Source: Hyalella azteca (lineage: Eukaryota; Arthropoda; Malacostraca; Amphipoda; Hyalellidae). Taken from it: DNA of 64,000 nucleotides. Below, one piece after another: positions 34,624 to 45,037 of this stretch (positions within the stretch are counted from its first letter, which is position 1; every line of letters starts with the position of its first letter). Location: contig NW_025943819.1 of the NCBI RefSeq assembly GCF_000764305.2, forward strand, positions 265,757-329,756, given 5' to 3'. A program made the position numbers and the translations under genes. Under the pieces are notes generated by a model, which was not told where the DNA came from, did not search any database, and worked only from the letters and a program-made list of their open reading frames with translations.

Positions 34624-34893
34624 AATAAAATACTTAAAAAAACTTTTTAAAAAAACACGTTTTTCTTGTGGACTAAAAAGTAGAAATTGAATTATGGTTC
34701 GCCCCAAAAAAACGTGTGTCGGGCAGATTTATGATTAAAGCGAAAAGCAAACAACACTTAAATTTTGGAAATTTGATGGTGAACATACAGCCCGACCAAC
34801 GTTTTTTTGGGGCGAACCATAATTTATTTTCTACTTTTTAGTCCACAAGAAAAACGTGTTTTTTTAAAAAGTTTTTTTTAAGTATTTTATTTT
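34624..34893. mobile_element. Foldback element with ~105-bp inverted arms
   Basis: The left arm 34624-34726 is repeated in inverse at 34788-34893 with only a few mismatches. Shared blocks include GGTTCGCCCCAAAAAAACG and CTTTTTAGTCCACAAG. The 61-bp loop has no coding capacity. Transcripts would form a ~105-bp hairpin. Directly after it (34888-34920) a second direct copy of the TTTTCTACTTTTTAGTCCAC block appears, so the right end is partly duplicated. Confidence 0.85.
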
Positions 34894-35059
34894 CTACTTT
34901 TTAGTCCACAAGAAAAACGATTAAAACTTGATTAAGTATGACTTGACGTACGTATCGATGATACGCAGCGTCAGCGCCTGCTCGTCTATAACGTCAGCGC
35001 CCGCACGTCATACTATATATACTATATATATACTTTACTCAATTAAAGTAATTTAGGTT

Positions 35060-35299
35060 TCAAATTACTAGTTTTTATGATTGTATCTGAAATTGTTAGG
35101 CGAAAATAGCCTGCATGCCGAATTTCAGATCTCTAGAACAATCAGAAGTGGGCTAATTTTCGTTGTCAATGTTAACAACAAACAAACAAACAAACAAACA
35201 AACAAACGCGAAGCTAAGCTAAGAAAAACGTGTTAATAACAACAAACAAACAAACAAACAAACAAACAAACGCGAAGCTAAGCTAAGAAAAACGTGTTA
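35060..35299 (+). mobile_element. Probable non-LTR retrotransposon 3' tail with duplicated (ACAA)n
   Basis: GCCGAATTTCAGATCTCTAG, then a short linker and (AACA)n, then CGCGAAGCTAAGCTAAG and AAAAACGTGTTAA. The segment (AACA)n-CGCGAAGCTAAGCTAAGAAAAACGTG block is tandemly duplicated (35172-35237 and 35238-35299). A 'caaatttcagat...agaagtg' stretch leading into a microsatellite is typical of LINE 3' ends. The clade is not assigned. Confidence 0.5.
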
Positions 35300-35383
35300 A
35301 AAATGACTCGGTCACATTGTCCAAATGTTGAAAAAGTTAACATTGCTAATATAAGACAAAGTCTCGCTCATATCTCTGAGTGC
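35300..35383 (+). mobile_element. CACTC-TIR MITE, copy 6 (internally deleted)
   Basis: Both ends are present: AAATGACTCGGTCACATTGTCCAAAT and GACAAAGTCTCGCTCA...TCTCTGAGTG. The middle is deleted, so the element is 84 bp. A further AAAGTCTCGCTCATT end fragment sits at 36001-36015. Confidence 0.75.
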
Positions 35384-35544
35384 AGAGAGAGGTATAGTAG
35401 GTGCACATTAGGCGCGCTTATCTGCTCTGGTGGCCGTGGCGGCGGCGGCTGAGATAAGGCGAGTGTGACTGCGATGTGTCGCTGATATCGCCTGTTGCTG
35501 CTGACGATATAGTGTGTGATTAATATGCTTATATGTTTAATGAT

Positions 35545-35896
35545 GTTGTAAGTTGTATGTCGTATGTTGTATGATTGTCGTAAGTTGTTTGATGGTCGTA
35601 AGTTGAATGATGTTGTAAATTGTATGTCGTAAGTTATATGATTGTCGTAAGTTGTGTGATGGTTGTGAGTTGTATGATGGTCGTAAACTGTATGATGGTC
35701 GTAACTTGTATGATGATCGTAAGTTGTGTGATGGTCGTAAACTGTATGATGGTCGTAACTTGTATGATGATCGTAAGTTGTGTGATGGTCGTAAGTTGTA
35801 TGACGGTCGTAAACTAAATGATGGTCGTAACTTGTATGATGATCGTAAGTTGTGTGATGGTCGTAAGTTGTATGATGGTCGTAAGTTGTATGATGG
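35545..35896 (+). repeat. 18-bp minisatellite B (ggtcgtaagttgtatgat)
   Basis: About eighteen copies of GGTCGTAAGTTGTATGAT with TTG/ACT and GTG variants in a recurring three-unit order. It matches array A (28290-28548) at 15 of 18 positions. The array stops at an assembly gap. Confidence 0.95.
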
Positions 35897-35897
35897 N
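35897..35897. other. Single N (assembly gap or unresolved base)
   Basis: The only ambiguous base in the window. It sits exactly between two different 18-bp arrays, so true array length and junction are unknown. Confidence 0.98.
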
Positions 35898-35992
35898 TGA
35901 TCATAAGCTGTATGTTGATCATAAGCTGTATGTTGATCATAAGCTGTATGTTGATCATAAGCTGTATGTTGATCATAAGCTGTATGTTGATC
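35898..35992 (+). repeat. 18-bp minisatellite C (gatcataagctgtatgtt)
   Basis: Five to six nearly identical copies of GATCATAAGCTGTATGTT. They are related to array B at 14 of 18 positions but more homogeneous. Confidence 0.94.
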
Positions 35993-36019
35993 GTTGGTTA
36001 AAGTCTCGCTCATTGGCGG

Positions 36020-37100
36020 ACCGATTGAAGTAATTGAAACCGATTTCCTTGCGTTGATTAACGCGAAAGTTTCGAGCTTTACACCAGTTTTTTCATTTAT
36101 CAGAAATCCTTTTCTATTCACAATTTTTTTCTTACATTCCAATTTTCCATCCATGCATCGTAGCATTCCCAACTTCATTCTTCCTCGTTCTTCTTCCACA
36201 CTCTTGTTTTATGGCCAACTCATCTACAAAGAACGTTTTCTATTTAAAAAGAAAAACTTCGAAAATTACATGGGCGTTGGTACATTGTTTCTTGCTCCAC
36301 CTGGCTTGTAAACATAATTTAATAAAAAGAAATTATCCGAAATGAAACGGCATGATATGAAGTGACGTGAAATGAAATGACCTAGAATAAAATGCCGTTT
36401 TTAACCGAAAAATGTCGGATAATATGCAAGGTTGAGAAGGTTCGGCTAAAATGCTTTATTACAACTACAATGTGCACGTTTCGGCCGAAATCTTTCATTA
36501 CATCGTAACTGCACTTTTTTCCTTGAAATCCGCCTTCTGATTGAAGTTTGCTGCCTCATTTACTCTCCTCGTGAAGTCTCCAAAAATTTGACAGGATTTG
36601 CAATAGGGATTCCAATCAATATCCATCATTAATTATATTTCCTCCCATTAAAAAAATCTCGGTCAACAACCTTCCTTCTATTTCTACCCATTAAAAAATG
36701 ATCGTGTCTCAACCTCGTATAACTAAAATTACCGAGTCGGCGTTGTCGGCCGAACCCTTACATTGTCTTCCGCGCCATTCATCATCCGTTATCTGCGGTA
36801 TCTCCTCCAGGTCTCGCCGCAAATTGATTTTGCTTTCATTTGGGCATCTTGAAATGATTTCCGCGTTGCGGTCTCTTGAAAGTGTCTTCAGAATCGCGTC
36901 CACAAAAAACTTAACTTGCTGGACGAATGCAGAGAAGTAATGCAGAACTGGGGAGTAAACGAGAGAAATTTTAAGAAGCATTTTACGGATCTCTACCGAC
37001 GTGTGAACGAATTAGTAAAAGAACAGGTGAAAGTTTAAATGCGTGTTTAAATAGCTTTCTGTAAGGAAATACAGAGTTTTTTCTTTATGTAGTCCACTAC
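36020..37100. other. No gene seen
   Basis: Mixed sequence. 36340-36400 is rich in gaaatga motifs. Open frames on both strands at 36698-36981 (80 and 90 codons) are unrecognised. Confidence 0.5.
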
Positions 37101-37111
37101 TATTCGTGTGC

Positions 37112-37352
37112 CGTGCTCGGTATAACACTCGTATGCTGTGCTCGGTATAGCACTTGTATGCCGTGCTCGGTATAGCACTTGTACGCTGTGCTCGGTATAA
37201 TACTCGTATGCTGTGCTCGGTATAGCACTTGTACGCTGTGCTCGGTATAGCACTTGTATGCCGTGCTCGGTATAACACTCGTATGCTGTGCTCGGTATAG
37301 CACTTGTACGCTGTGCTCGGTATAGCACTTGTATGCCGTGCTCGGTATAACA
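37112..37352 (+). repeat. 25-bp minisatellite, ten copies
   Basis: GTATGCCGTGCTCGGTATAG plus CACTT, alternating with TATGCTGTGCTCGGTATAA plus CACTC. The G/A and T/C variants travel together, indicating a higher-order arrangement. Confidence 0.95.
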
Positions 37353-37799
37353 CAATGCCAGGTTGCTATCCTGTGATTGCAGGATGAGTTACTGGCAACG
37401 TGTGCGGTTACAATCCTTCTCAATTTTTAAACTTCTTTTTTTTTCCTAATGATACCTCTTGGATGTGAGTTCGACTCAATTTTGAATATTTTTTTGCTTT
37501 AAATTCTCATTCAGATCAATTTTATTAATAACAGGTGTATTTATCTTGGATAAAAACTTTTCTTCTCTCTCGTTGTTCCATAAATTTTGTCGATGTTGTG
37601 GTTGCAGATCATTTATTGGTTAAGGTGTACAAATTCTAGTTATAGCTCAAGCAGATATACTAGTTTGTTTGATTCGTTTTTTTCGTATTATTTCACTTGT
37701 TTAGTTGCGAGAGATTTAATGATGTACGTAAATACGAGTAGTTACGATGTCGTATCCAGGAGCGCCGCATAAAAGACACTTGCTCATAATCTCGACACA

Positions 37800-37925
37800 T
37801 ACACTCACAAAAATTAAATAAATTTTTTCAAATAGCAATGCACAGTTGGGCCCGGCAAAAAGGTGCATTAGTGCTTCGTGCAGAGAGTGTAAGAACAACT
37901 TGACCCATTTATTTGTCTGAGTATA
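37800..37925 (-). mobile_element. CACTC-TIR MITE, copy 7
   Basis: TACACTCACAAAAATTAA at the left and TTTGTCTGAGTATA at the right. The interior has CAAATAGCAATGCAC, GGGCCCGGCAAAAAGG and TAGTGCTTCGTGCAGAGAGTGT. TA flanks both ends. Confidence 0.85.
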
Positions 37926-37954
37926 GGTACGCCTGTAACTTGCTTGTGCTGTAG

Positions 37955-38048
37955 CAGACAACTGTGTTGTGTGCCGTAGCAGATGATTGTGTTGTGTGCT
38001 GTAGCAGATGATTGTGTTGTGTGCCGTAGCAGATGATTTTGTTGTGTT
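37955..38048 (+). repeat. ~26-bp minisatellite (gtgttgtgtgccgtagcaga)
   Basis: Three and a half copies of GTGTTGTGTGCCGTAGCAGA plus TGATT. Confidence 0.88.
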
Positions 38049-38267
38049 CGTTGCTAGTCAGTGATTCTGCCATTTGTATTCAATATAACATATCATTAAT
38101 TTCAGCTTAGTTTATCTGTTGCTATTTCATCTTCATTTGGCTGTTGGTGGAATTTAGAACATCTTCTTTCGCTTAAATCTGTTTTCCTTCTTTCTGATAA
38201 CTCACACTGCATGTATTTCTGTCTGTTATTAGACCGTTTGCTTCGTCACTTTCATTCATGACCTGTC

Positions 38268-38598
38268 TTTGGCCCCCGTCTGCCAACTGTCTGCACTTAT
38301 TTTGCACCCGTCTGCCAACTTGTATCACTTCTTTTGCGCCCGTCTGCCAAATGTTTGCATTTCTTTTGCGCCCGTCTGTCAACCGTCTGCACTTCTTTCG
38401 TCCCCGTCTACTAACCGTCTGCACTTCTTTCGCCCACGTATGCCAATTTTCTGCACTTCTTTCGTCCCCGTCTACTAACCGCCTGCACTTCTTTCGCCCC
38501 CGTCTACTAACCGTCTGCACTTCTTTCGCCCTCTTCTACTAACCGTCTGCACTTCTTTCGCCCCCGTCTACTAACCGTCTGCACTTCTTTTGCACCCT
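38268..38598 (+). repeat. 32-bp minisatellite, ten copies
   Basis: CGCCCCCGTCTACTAACCGT followed by CTGCACTTCTTT. The first half of the array carries older variants (tgccaactg, tgtatcac). Confidence 0.93.
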
Positions 38599-38599
38599 T

Positions 38600-40040
38600 C
38601 AGCTCTACCGTCTGATATGTCTGCTTGGACTGTCGCACTATACAAGGCAGTGAGGTCGTTCATCTGCCGGTCAGTCTTTAGACAAGGCTGATCTATGGCT
38701 GCGCAGCTCTTCGCTACTCGCTGTTTTCATTTCATGTTAAAAGATGAAGTTTCTTGGTATTTTCTTACCAATTGCGATCCAGGAACCCGCCTGAAATCTT
38801 CTCTTCGATGCTGGGTTTTTGTTGGAGTTTTTCTTGGATTCGAAGCGTTTTTCTGAAGTCGTATTTCTCGTAAGGCTCTAAATGTCGTGGAGGATAAAAG
38901 CTTCCATGACGCAGAGGCTGACATAAGTTATCTCATGATGTCCTAGCTCGGTTAATAGCTGTAAAGTTTATATCTTATAGTTCCAATTGACAGGTATGAT
39001 AATATCACTAAATCCTTATTCATTTAACATAAATCTATCATGATGACATTTGGCGCGTTCGAATGATATGATTTAGGGCAAAAATACTTGAATAATCAAT
39101 TGATAAAGAGTACAGTTTTTCTAATGCACTCACAGAGATATACCAGCAGGAGGACATAACAAAATAATTGAATTCGGAAAAACTGAAGAATTACTCCTAA
39201 AACCTTCTTTGAGGTGGCTTTTAGGAAACTCTAACCGTGGACCACCCCGGCTATCGGTAAAAAACTGGATGTGGTTGATAAATTTTCAAATGCAGTGTGC
39301 CTCCAGCCGTTCGGGTTTCGTAAGCACTCAAGTGCATTTAATGCTTACAACCCTCTGTTCAACCGCTGTTAACCCATTTACCATTTCAAAATTACTCACC
39401 AGGCAAATGACGATGAAACGTTGAATTTCGTTGCCTTAAACCAAAGAACGTTTAATTCAACGTTGCTTCAACACCAGATGTCTGGTGGTAACCCATGAGT
39501 AGACATGCAGAAAGTTAACCTTCCGTCTACGGATATATTAACCGTGTTATTGCTGTTCTTATTAAAAATTCGGTCAACTTGTAGAGTTAACGGTAGGAGA
39601 CAGAGGGTCACCTCTCAATCTACGAACACATGGACCGGCAGTGTTATTCGTACCAGGAGATCTGGTAACGAGAGTTTAATTCAGTGGATCGAGAGTTAAC
39701 CTTTTTTCATGGGATGCATTACCCACCGCCATTACATTTTGTATATATGTTACAGAAACTCTGTAGATTTAATAACTAATATTACATCTCGGTTACTATA
39801 CTCATTACATCATGCAGTTACTATACCTTGCATGTATAGTAACTATCATCCAGATAACCTGGCCTTAAAATTTAAACAGAAAACTCTAGGCTCCACGAGT
39901 GTCGTCGCATCGATACTACATCTCCCTCTAACGTAGTTATGGTATCAGGAATAAAGTTACCATCGTTAAGGCGCTTGTATTAAAGACAGTATTGCTTCCA
40001 ACTGCCAGCCACCTATAATTACCACGTGTTTCTTGCCTCA
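38600..40040. other. No gene seen
   Basis: Unique sequence. 39200-39960 has several short plus-strand frames (64-75 codons) and scattered gttaacc motifs, but no coherent protein could be read through it. Confidence 0.5.
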
Positions 40041-40049
40041 TGTTAATGG

Positions 40050-40485
40050 TCACTGGATATTCCGTGGCCACTATACTGGGGTCACTGGATATTCCGTGGC
40101 CACTATACTGAGGTCACTGGATATTCCGTGGCCACTATACTGGGGTCACTAGATATTCCGTGGCTACTATACTGGGGCCTATGGATATTCCGTGGCCACT
40201 ATACTGGGGCCTATGGATATTCCGTGGCCACTATACTGGGGCCTATGGATATTCCGTGGCCACTATACGGGGGCCACTGGATATTCCGTTGCCACTATAT
40301 ATACAGGGGCCACTGGATATTCCGTTGCCACTATACTGGAGTCACTGCGCGATATTTCCGTGGCCACTATACTGGGGCCTATGGATATTCCGTGGCCACT
40401 ATACTGGGGCCACTGGATATTCCGTGGCCACTATACCGTGGTTACTGGATCGTTCACTGGCCACTATACTGGGCCGTGGCTACTA
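40050..40485 (+). repeat. 32-bp minisatellite, ~13 copies
   Basis: CACTGGATATTCCGTGGCCA followed by CTATACTGGGGT/C. CACTGG and CTATGG variants are clustered. Stop-free frames here reflect the repeat. Confidence 0.95.
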
Positions 40486-40499
40486 TATCACGTGCCTTT

Positions 40500-41295
40500 A
40501 CACGAGGTTTTTGAAAGTTGTACTGGCCGCCATTACTGTCCACGTGCACAGGCACATTTACCGAGGATGGCGACCGCGGGTCGAGCTTTGCTGACCTGCA
40601 GGGTACGGACGAGTTGACCACGTTTGTCAGGACTGCAGTTCGTGCTGAGCTGTGAGAGGAACTGTCCTGAAATGCCGTCTATATCAGTGCATAAATGAAC
40701 AAGAGGTGCTCTGTGACGCGGCTTTTACGGACGTAAAATATCATCTTAGGTTTTGAAGGCACCCCAAAAAAGGATGAACAATAATCATCGTTTGAATCTT
40801 GAGTGGCTTGATACGCGTTCGATTCCTAACTAGAAATTTCAAGTGAACATCAGTGTCTCTTCAATACCCGATTGTCGGCCGCCACTTATTCGGATATTAT
40901 TTTAGGAAATTCTTGATATATGTGTAGCCAATTGAATAGGCATTCATGCTGCACAAATTTAAGGCCACATAATCGGCGGCCAACCATATACGATTGGCCG
41001 TTGCTGATTGTCGGAGCTCATGTGGCGGCAATGCCAAATTCGCCGACTGCGAGCGCAACAACGAAGGTTGCATCGAAACACTGACGTCCATTCATACTTG
41101 CCAATAATAAAAACTCTTGACTCTCAAGTGACTTGATTGAGCTTTGTTTTTGTTCTGATTACGAGCCTTAAATTGACTCGCAGCGCCAAAATGATCAGTG
41201 CAGGACTTTGTATTGCACGGGCCGTTATATAATATTTTTCTTGAGTGAGCTTCTGACCAATGTTTTCTGTGGCCTATATACGTTCATGTGAGTGC
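40500..41295. other. No gene seen
   Basis: Unique. Inverted cggcggcc/ggccgttg motifs at 40975-41045 are short. Confidence 0.5.
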
Positions 41296-41298
41296 CTA

Positions 41299-41455
41299 TC
41301 ACTATGAAAAATGAATGGGTCAAATTGTTTAAGTAGTGACACTTTCTCAATATAGAATTGATATACTCATTTGCCGGGCCAAACTGGGTCAGTATGACCC
41401 ACAGAAAGGCGAATGTGTATCACTATTTGGACCATTTCTCTCATTGTATTTCCTA
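41299..41455 (+). mobile_element. CACTC-TIR MITE, copy 8
   Basis: GAAAAATGAATGGGTCAAAT, TAAGTAGTGACACTTTC, TTGCCGGGCCAAACTGG, a perfect GGTCAGTATGACC palindrome at 41387-41399, then GTGTATCACTATTTGGACC and CTCATTGTA. Confidence 0.9.
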
Positions 41456-41506
41456 ATTTCTTTCGTAGGCTATCATGATATGTATATCCTTTATTTGCCT
41501 CTTCGA

Positions 41507-41627
41507 TTATAATTACCCCATACACATTCTAATTACCCCATGCACATTCGAATTTCCATACACATTCTAATTACTCCACACACATTCTAACTACCCCATA
41601 CACATTCTAATAGGATAAAATAGAATT
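41507..41627 (+). repeat. 20-bp minisatellite, left part (taattaccccatacacattc)
   Basis: About six copies of TAATTACCCCATACACATTC. The array is interrupted at 41628 by a CR1 fragment and resumes at 41883. Confidence 0.93.
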
Positions 41628-41880
41628 GTCGGCACTGAAGAAATAGGCCCATGGCCTGTTGCCGATTCTTGAACTTTTCGTGACTTGATTCACAAGGGAT
41701 CCGGCCTTTGGAACCCGATCTTTCCATAACTGACGATTGATTGAGATAGCTTCTGGACTTATTACCTGGTCCGTAATTTGCTAGGCATTTTAAGACTGAA
41801 CATATGCTCCTACATAGCTTTGTCTAGTCTGTTTTTGAAGAACCTTGTATAAGCCATGAGTATACTTGTATGCTTCAATA
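41628..41880 (-). mobile_element. CR1-type LINE 3' fragment inserted in a minisatellite
   Basis: Homologous over its whole length to 45038-45475 of the larger CR1 copy. Shared blocks include CGGC.CTGAAGA.TAGGCC, CCGATTCTT...TTTTCGTGACTTG and GCTAGGCATTT.AAG.CTGAACATAT, with an internal deletion relative to that copy. It lies on the same strand. Only the 3' untranslated and last coding portion is present. Confidence 0.85.
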
Positions 41881-41882
41881 AT

Positions 41883-42148
41883 ATAATTACCCCATACACA
41901 TTCTAATTACCCCATACACATTCTAATTACCCCATACACATTCTAATTACCCCATACACATCCTAATTACCCCATACAAATTCTAATTACCCCATACACA
42001 TCCGAATTACCCCATACAAATTCTAATTACCCCATACACATTCTAATTACCCCATACAAATTCTAATTACCATATACAAATTCTAATTACCCCATACACA
42101 TTCTAATTATCCCAAACACATCCTAATTACCCCATACACATTCTATTC
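41883..42148 (+). repeat. 20-bp minisatellite, right part (taattaccccatacacattc)
   Basis: About thirteen copies of the same 20-bp unit as 41507-41627, with CAAA/CACA and TCC/TTC variants. Confidence 0.95.
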
Positions 42149-42389
42149 AAAGTTGTGCACTGAAGTACTTTGCTCATGAACACTGTAGCACATATCGTTG
42201 TTTGGAAGTTCCTGTTTCACTAATGTCTCCGTCATCATAAAAAAATTAGTATCCCTGAACCACTGGAGTTTGACTGTCAGATCGTGCGCGGCGCGCCTGT
42301 GTTTGCGTCTAAATAAATGAAATGATGGCGCATCTATGAATGTTAATAGAAAATTTTATTCTGATTATGAAGGGTTCCTTTTTCCGCTT

Positions 42390-42735
42390 GTCAGCGCGCG
42401 GGAGATAATCTCCGCTATAAGGTTCAGTGGAGACGCTCACCTCAGCGCGCGGGAGATAATCTCCGCTATAAGGTTCAGTGGAGACGCTCACCACAGCGCG
42501 CGGGAGATAATCTCCGCTATAAGATCCAGTGGAGACGCTCACCTCAGCGCGCGGGAGATAATCTCCGCTATAAGATCCAGTGGAGACGCTCACCTCAGCG
42601 CGCAGGAGATATAATCCCTGATCCAGTGGAGTCGCTCACCACAGCGCGGGAGAATCTCCGCTAAAATGTTCAGTGGAGACTCCACATGGCACGGGAGAGT
42701 CTCCACTAAGAGGTTCAGTGGAGAATCAGATCTGT
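42390..42735 (+). repeat. ~51-bp minisatellite containing a hairpin unit
   Basis: Five well-kept and two decayed copies of AGCGCGCGGGAGATAATCTC plus CGCTATAAGGTTCAGTGGAG and ACGCTCACC. Each unit contains GCGGGAGATAATCTCCGC, a perfect 8-bp-stem inverted repeat. Confidence 0.93.
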
Positions 42736-42999
42736 GAACAGTCGTCTATGCTATTCGTTAGCGAAGGTTTACTGTTGCCGCCGTGAGTTGAAGGCTTAAA
42801 TATCATCTATTAGATCTACACGGCATCTGTTGTAGGTTTCATCATTATAGGTTCTTGCGTGCCCAGGTAATTTCGTTTCCTGATTAAAGGGAAAACATTG
42901 CGCAACATCGCCAGATGTTACCGGTCCCGCAACCTGTTTCCGGCGGTCCAGCTAGGGTGGTGAAATTCACACCTAAAATGCTTACGATCAGTGCTGTAC

Positions 43000-43152
43000 T
43001 GTGATGCACGTATCGCTGTACTGTGATGCACGTATCGTTGTACTGTGATGCACTGTGATACACGTATCGTTGTACTGTGATGCACGTATCGTTGTACTGT
43101 GATGCGCGTATCGTTGTACTGTGATGCACGTATCGTTGTACTGTGATGCACG
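43000..43152 (+). repeat. 22-bp minisatellite (gtactgtgatgcacgtatcg)
   Basis: Seven copies of GTACTGTGATGCACGTATCG plus TT. One unit has a 10-bp partial duplication. Confidence 0.94.
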
Positions 43153-43474
43153 CAGCACTTACGACCATCGCAAGATTATGGGTATAAAGATGCTGCGTTA
43201 CGTAAAATGCACTTCTGAGCAAAGGTGTCGGGATCCTTGCATTGTTGCGTCCTACGCGGCTTCCCTTGCGTTGGTGACCTTTTCTTTTGTTTGAATTAAC
43301 CTTCTTTCTTGTCTTGAATTAACCTTCTTTCTTGTCTTGCTACTTCCCTAACTCCCTACATTTCCCCTCACTCTTCCCTCACCGCCCCTCACCCCCTCTC
43401 CCTGCACCCCTCATTTCTCCCCTCGCTGCCCTCGCACAGAAGTGCTCGCTGGAGCGCGCATAACGAGCACCACA

Positions 43475-43592
43475 CGCGTGGCTACACCCCACACCCCAGC
43501 CCCAACACCCCTGCCCCACACCCCAGACCCACATCACAGCCCCACATCCCACCCCCACATCACACTCACACCCCACCCCCACACCCCAGATC
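43475..43592 (+). repeat. C-rich degenerate repeat (cacaccccagccccacatca)
   Basis: Irregular CACACCCC and CCCCACATCACA units resemble the 1776-1885 repeat. Confidence 0.7.
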
Positions 43593-43599
43593 CAGGCTA

Positions 43600-45030
43600 C
43601 TCGTATGTATCACTTTCCTTGCGAAATGTCGCTGTATGCAAGCTTGATTTTCAGACATGATTTACGTATAATAACAGAATTTGCATTTTTAACACAATTC
43701 AATACAATGGCTGACGGTAGCTATATAAAATTGATAGTGATGAGAAAATTTTGAGTGATGCAGGAAATGCAGCCTCCTTCATTACTTTTTCTGTAATTTC
43801 CCTAATTGTCAAAGCCGCACCAAAATAGAGCGCCGAATTAAAAGTATTTTTTAAGTTTTTGATGTGGACAATTGTAGATTTTCTAGTTGATTATTTATGA
43901 GTTTGTGTAGATTTTCGTTTTTTAATGTATTTTTGTGTGTTTTTTAGTTTAATCCAGTGACATATCTTGCATTTTATATTGCCTCAGGGCCGGTTTTTTT
44001 TGGATACTCTGCTCCTATCTACCTTAGCATATTTTATTTTTCTATAGAAAAGTCGCGATCATGTTCAGTGGCGGGACAAAAGACTTCTACACGATCCAAA
44101 TGATTTTTGATGGCTGATATTCTTGTCCATGTGCTCAAATGATTTCAATTGCTTACTCTGGAACATTTCATTTGCAGCTAACTTACACTAATGACGTGAG
44201 CTTGTGGGTTCCATCATTGTGCTAGCCGAGTCTACTTCCCTCGGCACTTCTGTGTGCGTGTGTGTGTACGCTGTCGAGTCTCTGGGCGCAAACAGCACTG
44301 TTCAAAAACAGCAATTCAGCAAACAGTTGTGAACGGCTCCTGTTTGTTCGCAGCCCTAATTAACTAACTCGCCGGTGAGTTTTGCATTCAATTTTTGTGG
44401 GCGCCTGCAGCCGCCAGCTGCGCGGTGCTCTCTACCGAACTAACAACCAACTTCAGCACACCTTAAACTTATTCATACTTACTAAGTTAGTAACATGTCA
44501 TCAAGTTTTGTAACAGGCGTAACGATAATCTCTTCGAATAATAAATAATTGAATTAATGAACTTTTTTCTTAATTGGTGGCTTCGTATGAATTTTTTGGA
44601 GTGCCAGCATTTCTTTAGATTGATACCGAATTAAATTGTTTTCAATGGTAAAGTAATATGTTTGGCTTCCTCCTTTCTAGCTCCGCTACGCATGATTAAA
44701 AAAAAAATTTTTTTTGTAGTCAATTTTACTGATTACTTCACTGATATTACTGAAGGCTTAGATTTGTCCATGTATATCACTGATGACAACATTAATGTAG
44801 AGAGAGAGAGAGAGAACATGCTCGTTGTGGTATGACAACTTAAGCAATTAACATGGAAGAATGTATGAGAATCATTGGTCTCGCGAGTCCATGGCCAGGG
44901 TGGACCTGTGAGACGAAGGTTATTTATTATGAATATTTTCAACTATTGGAAGTATATGCTATTTGTTCTTTATTGTGAAACTTATAATGCGAAGCAAGTT
45001 TAGTTCGCTTCCCTCAGAGCGTTTATTCTA
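43600..45030. other. No gene confirmed
   Basis: Unique AT-rich DNA with a GC-richer patch at 44190-44420 that ends in CCG|GTGAGTTTT at about 44371, a donor-like motif. A (GA)n run lies at 44799-44815. A non-coding first exon at 44.2-44.37 kb is possible but unproven. Confidence 0.4.
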
Positions 45031-45037
45031 ATAACAT

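Noticed and set aside
35172..35299. (ACAA)n runs as a telomere-like repeat
   Set aside because: The motif is not TTAGG and is embedded in a duplicated retroelement-like tail.
40128..40617. Three overlapping 128-144-codon frames with ATILGPMDIPWPLY repeats
   Set aside because: Translations of a 32-bp minisatellite in three frames.
44190..44420. GC-richer patch ending in a GTGAGT motif as a first exon
   Set aside because: No open frame of note and no acceptor partner found; recorded only as a possibility in the region entry.
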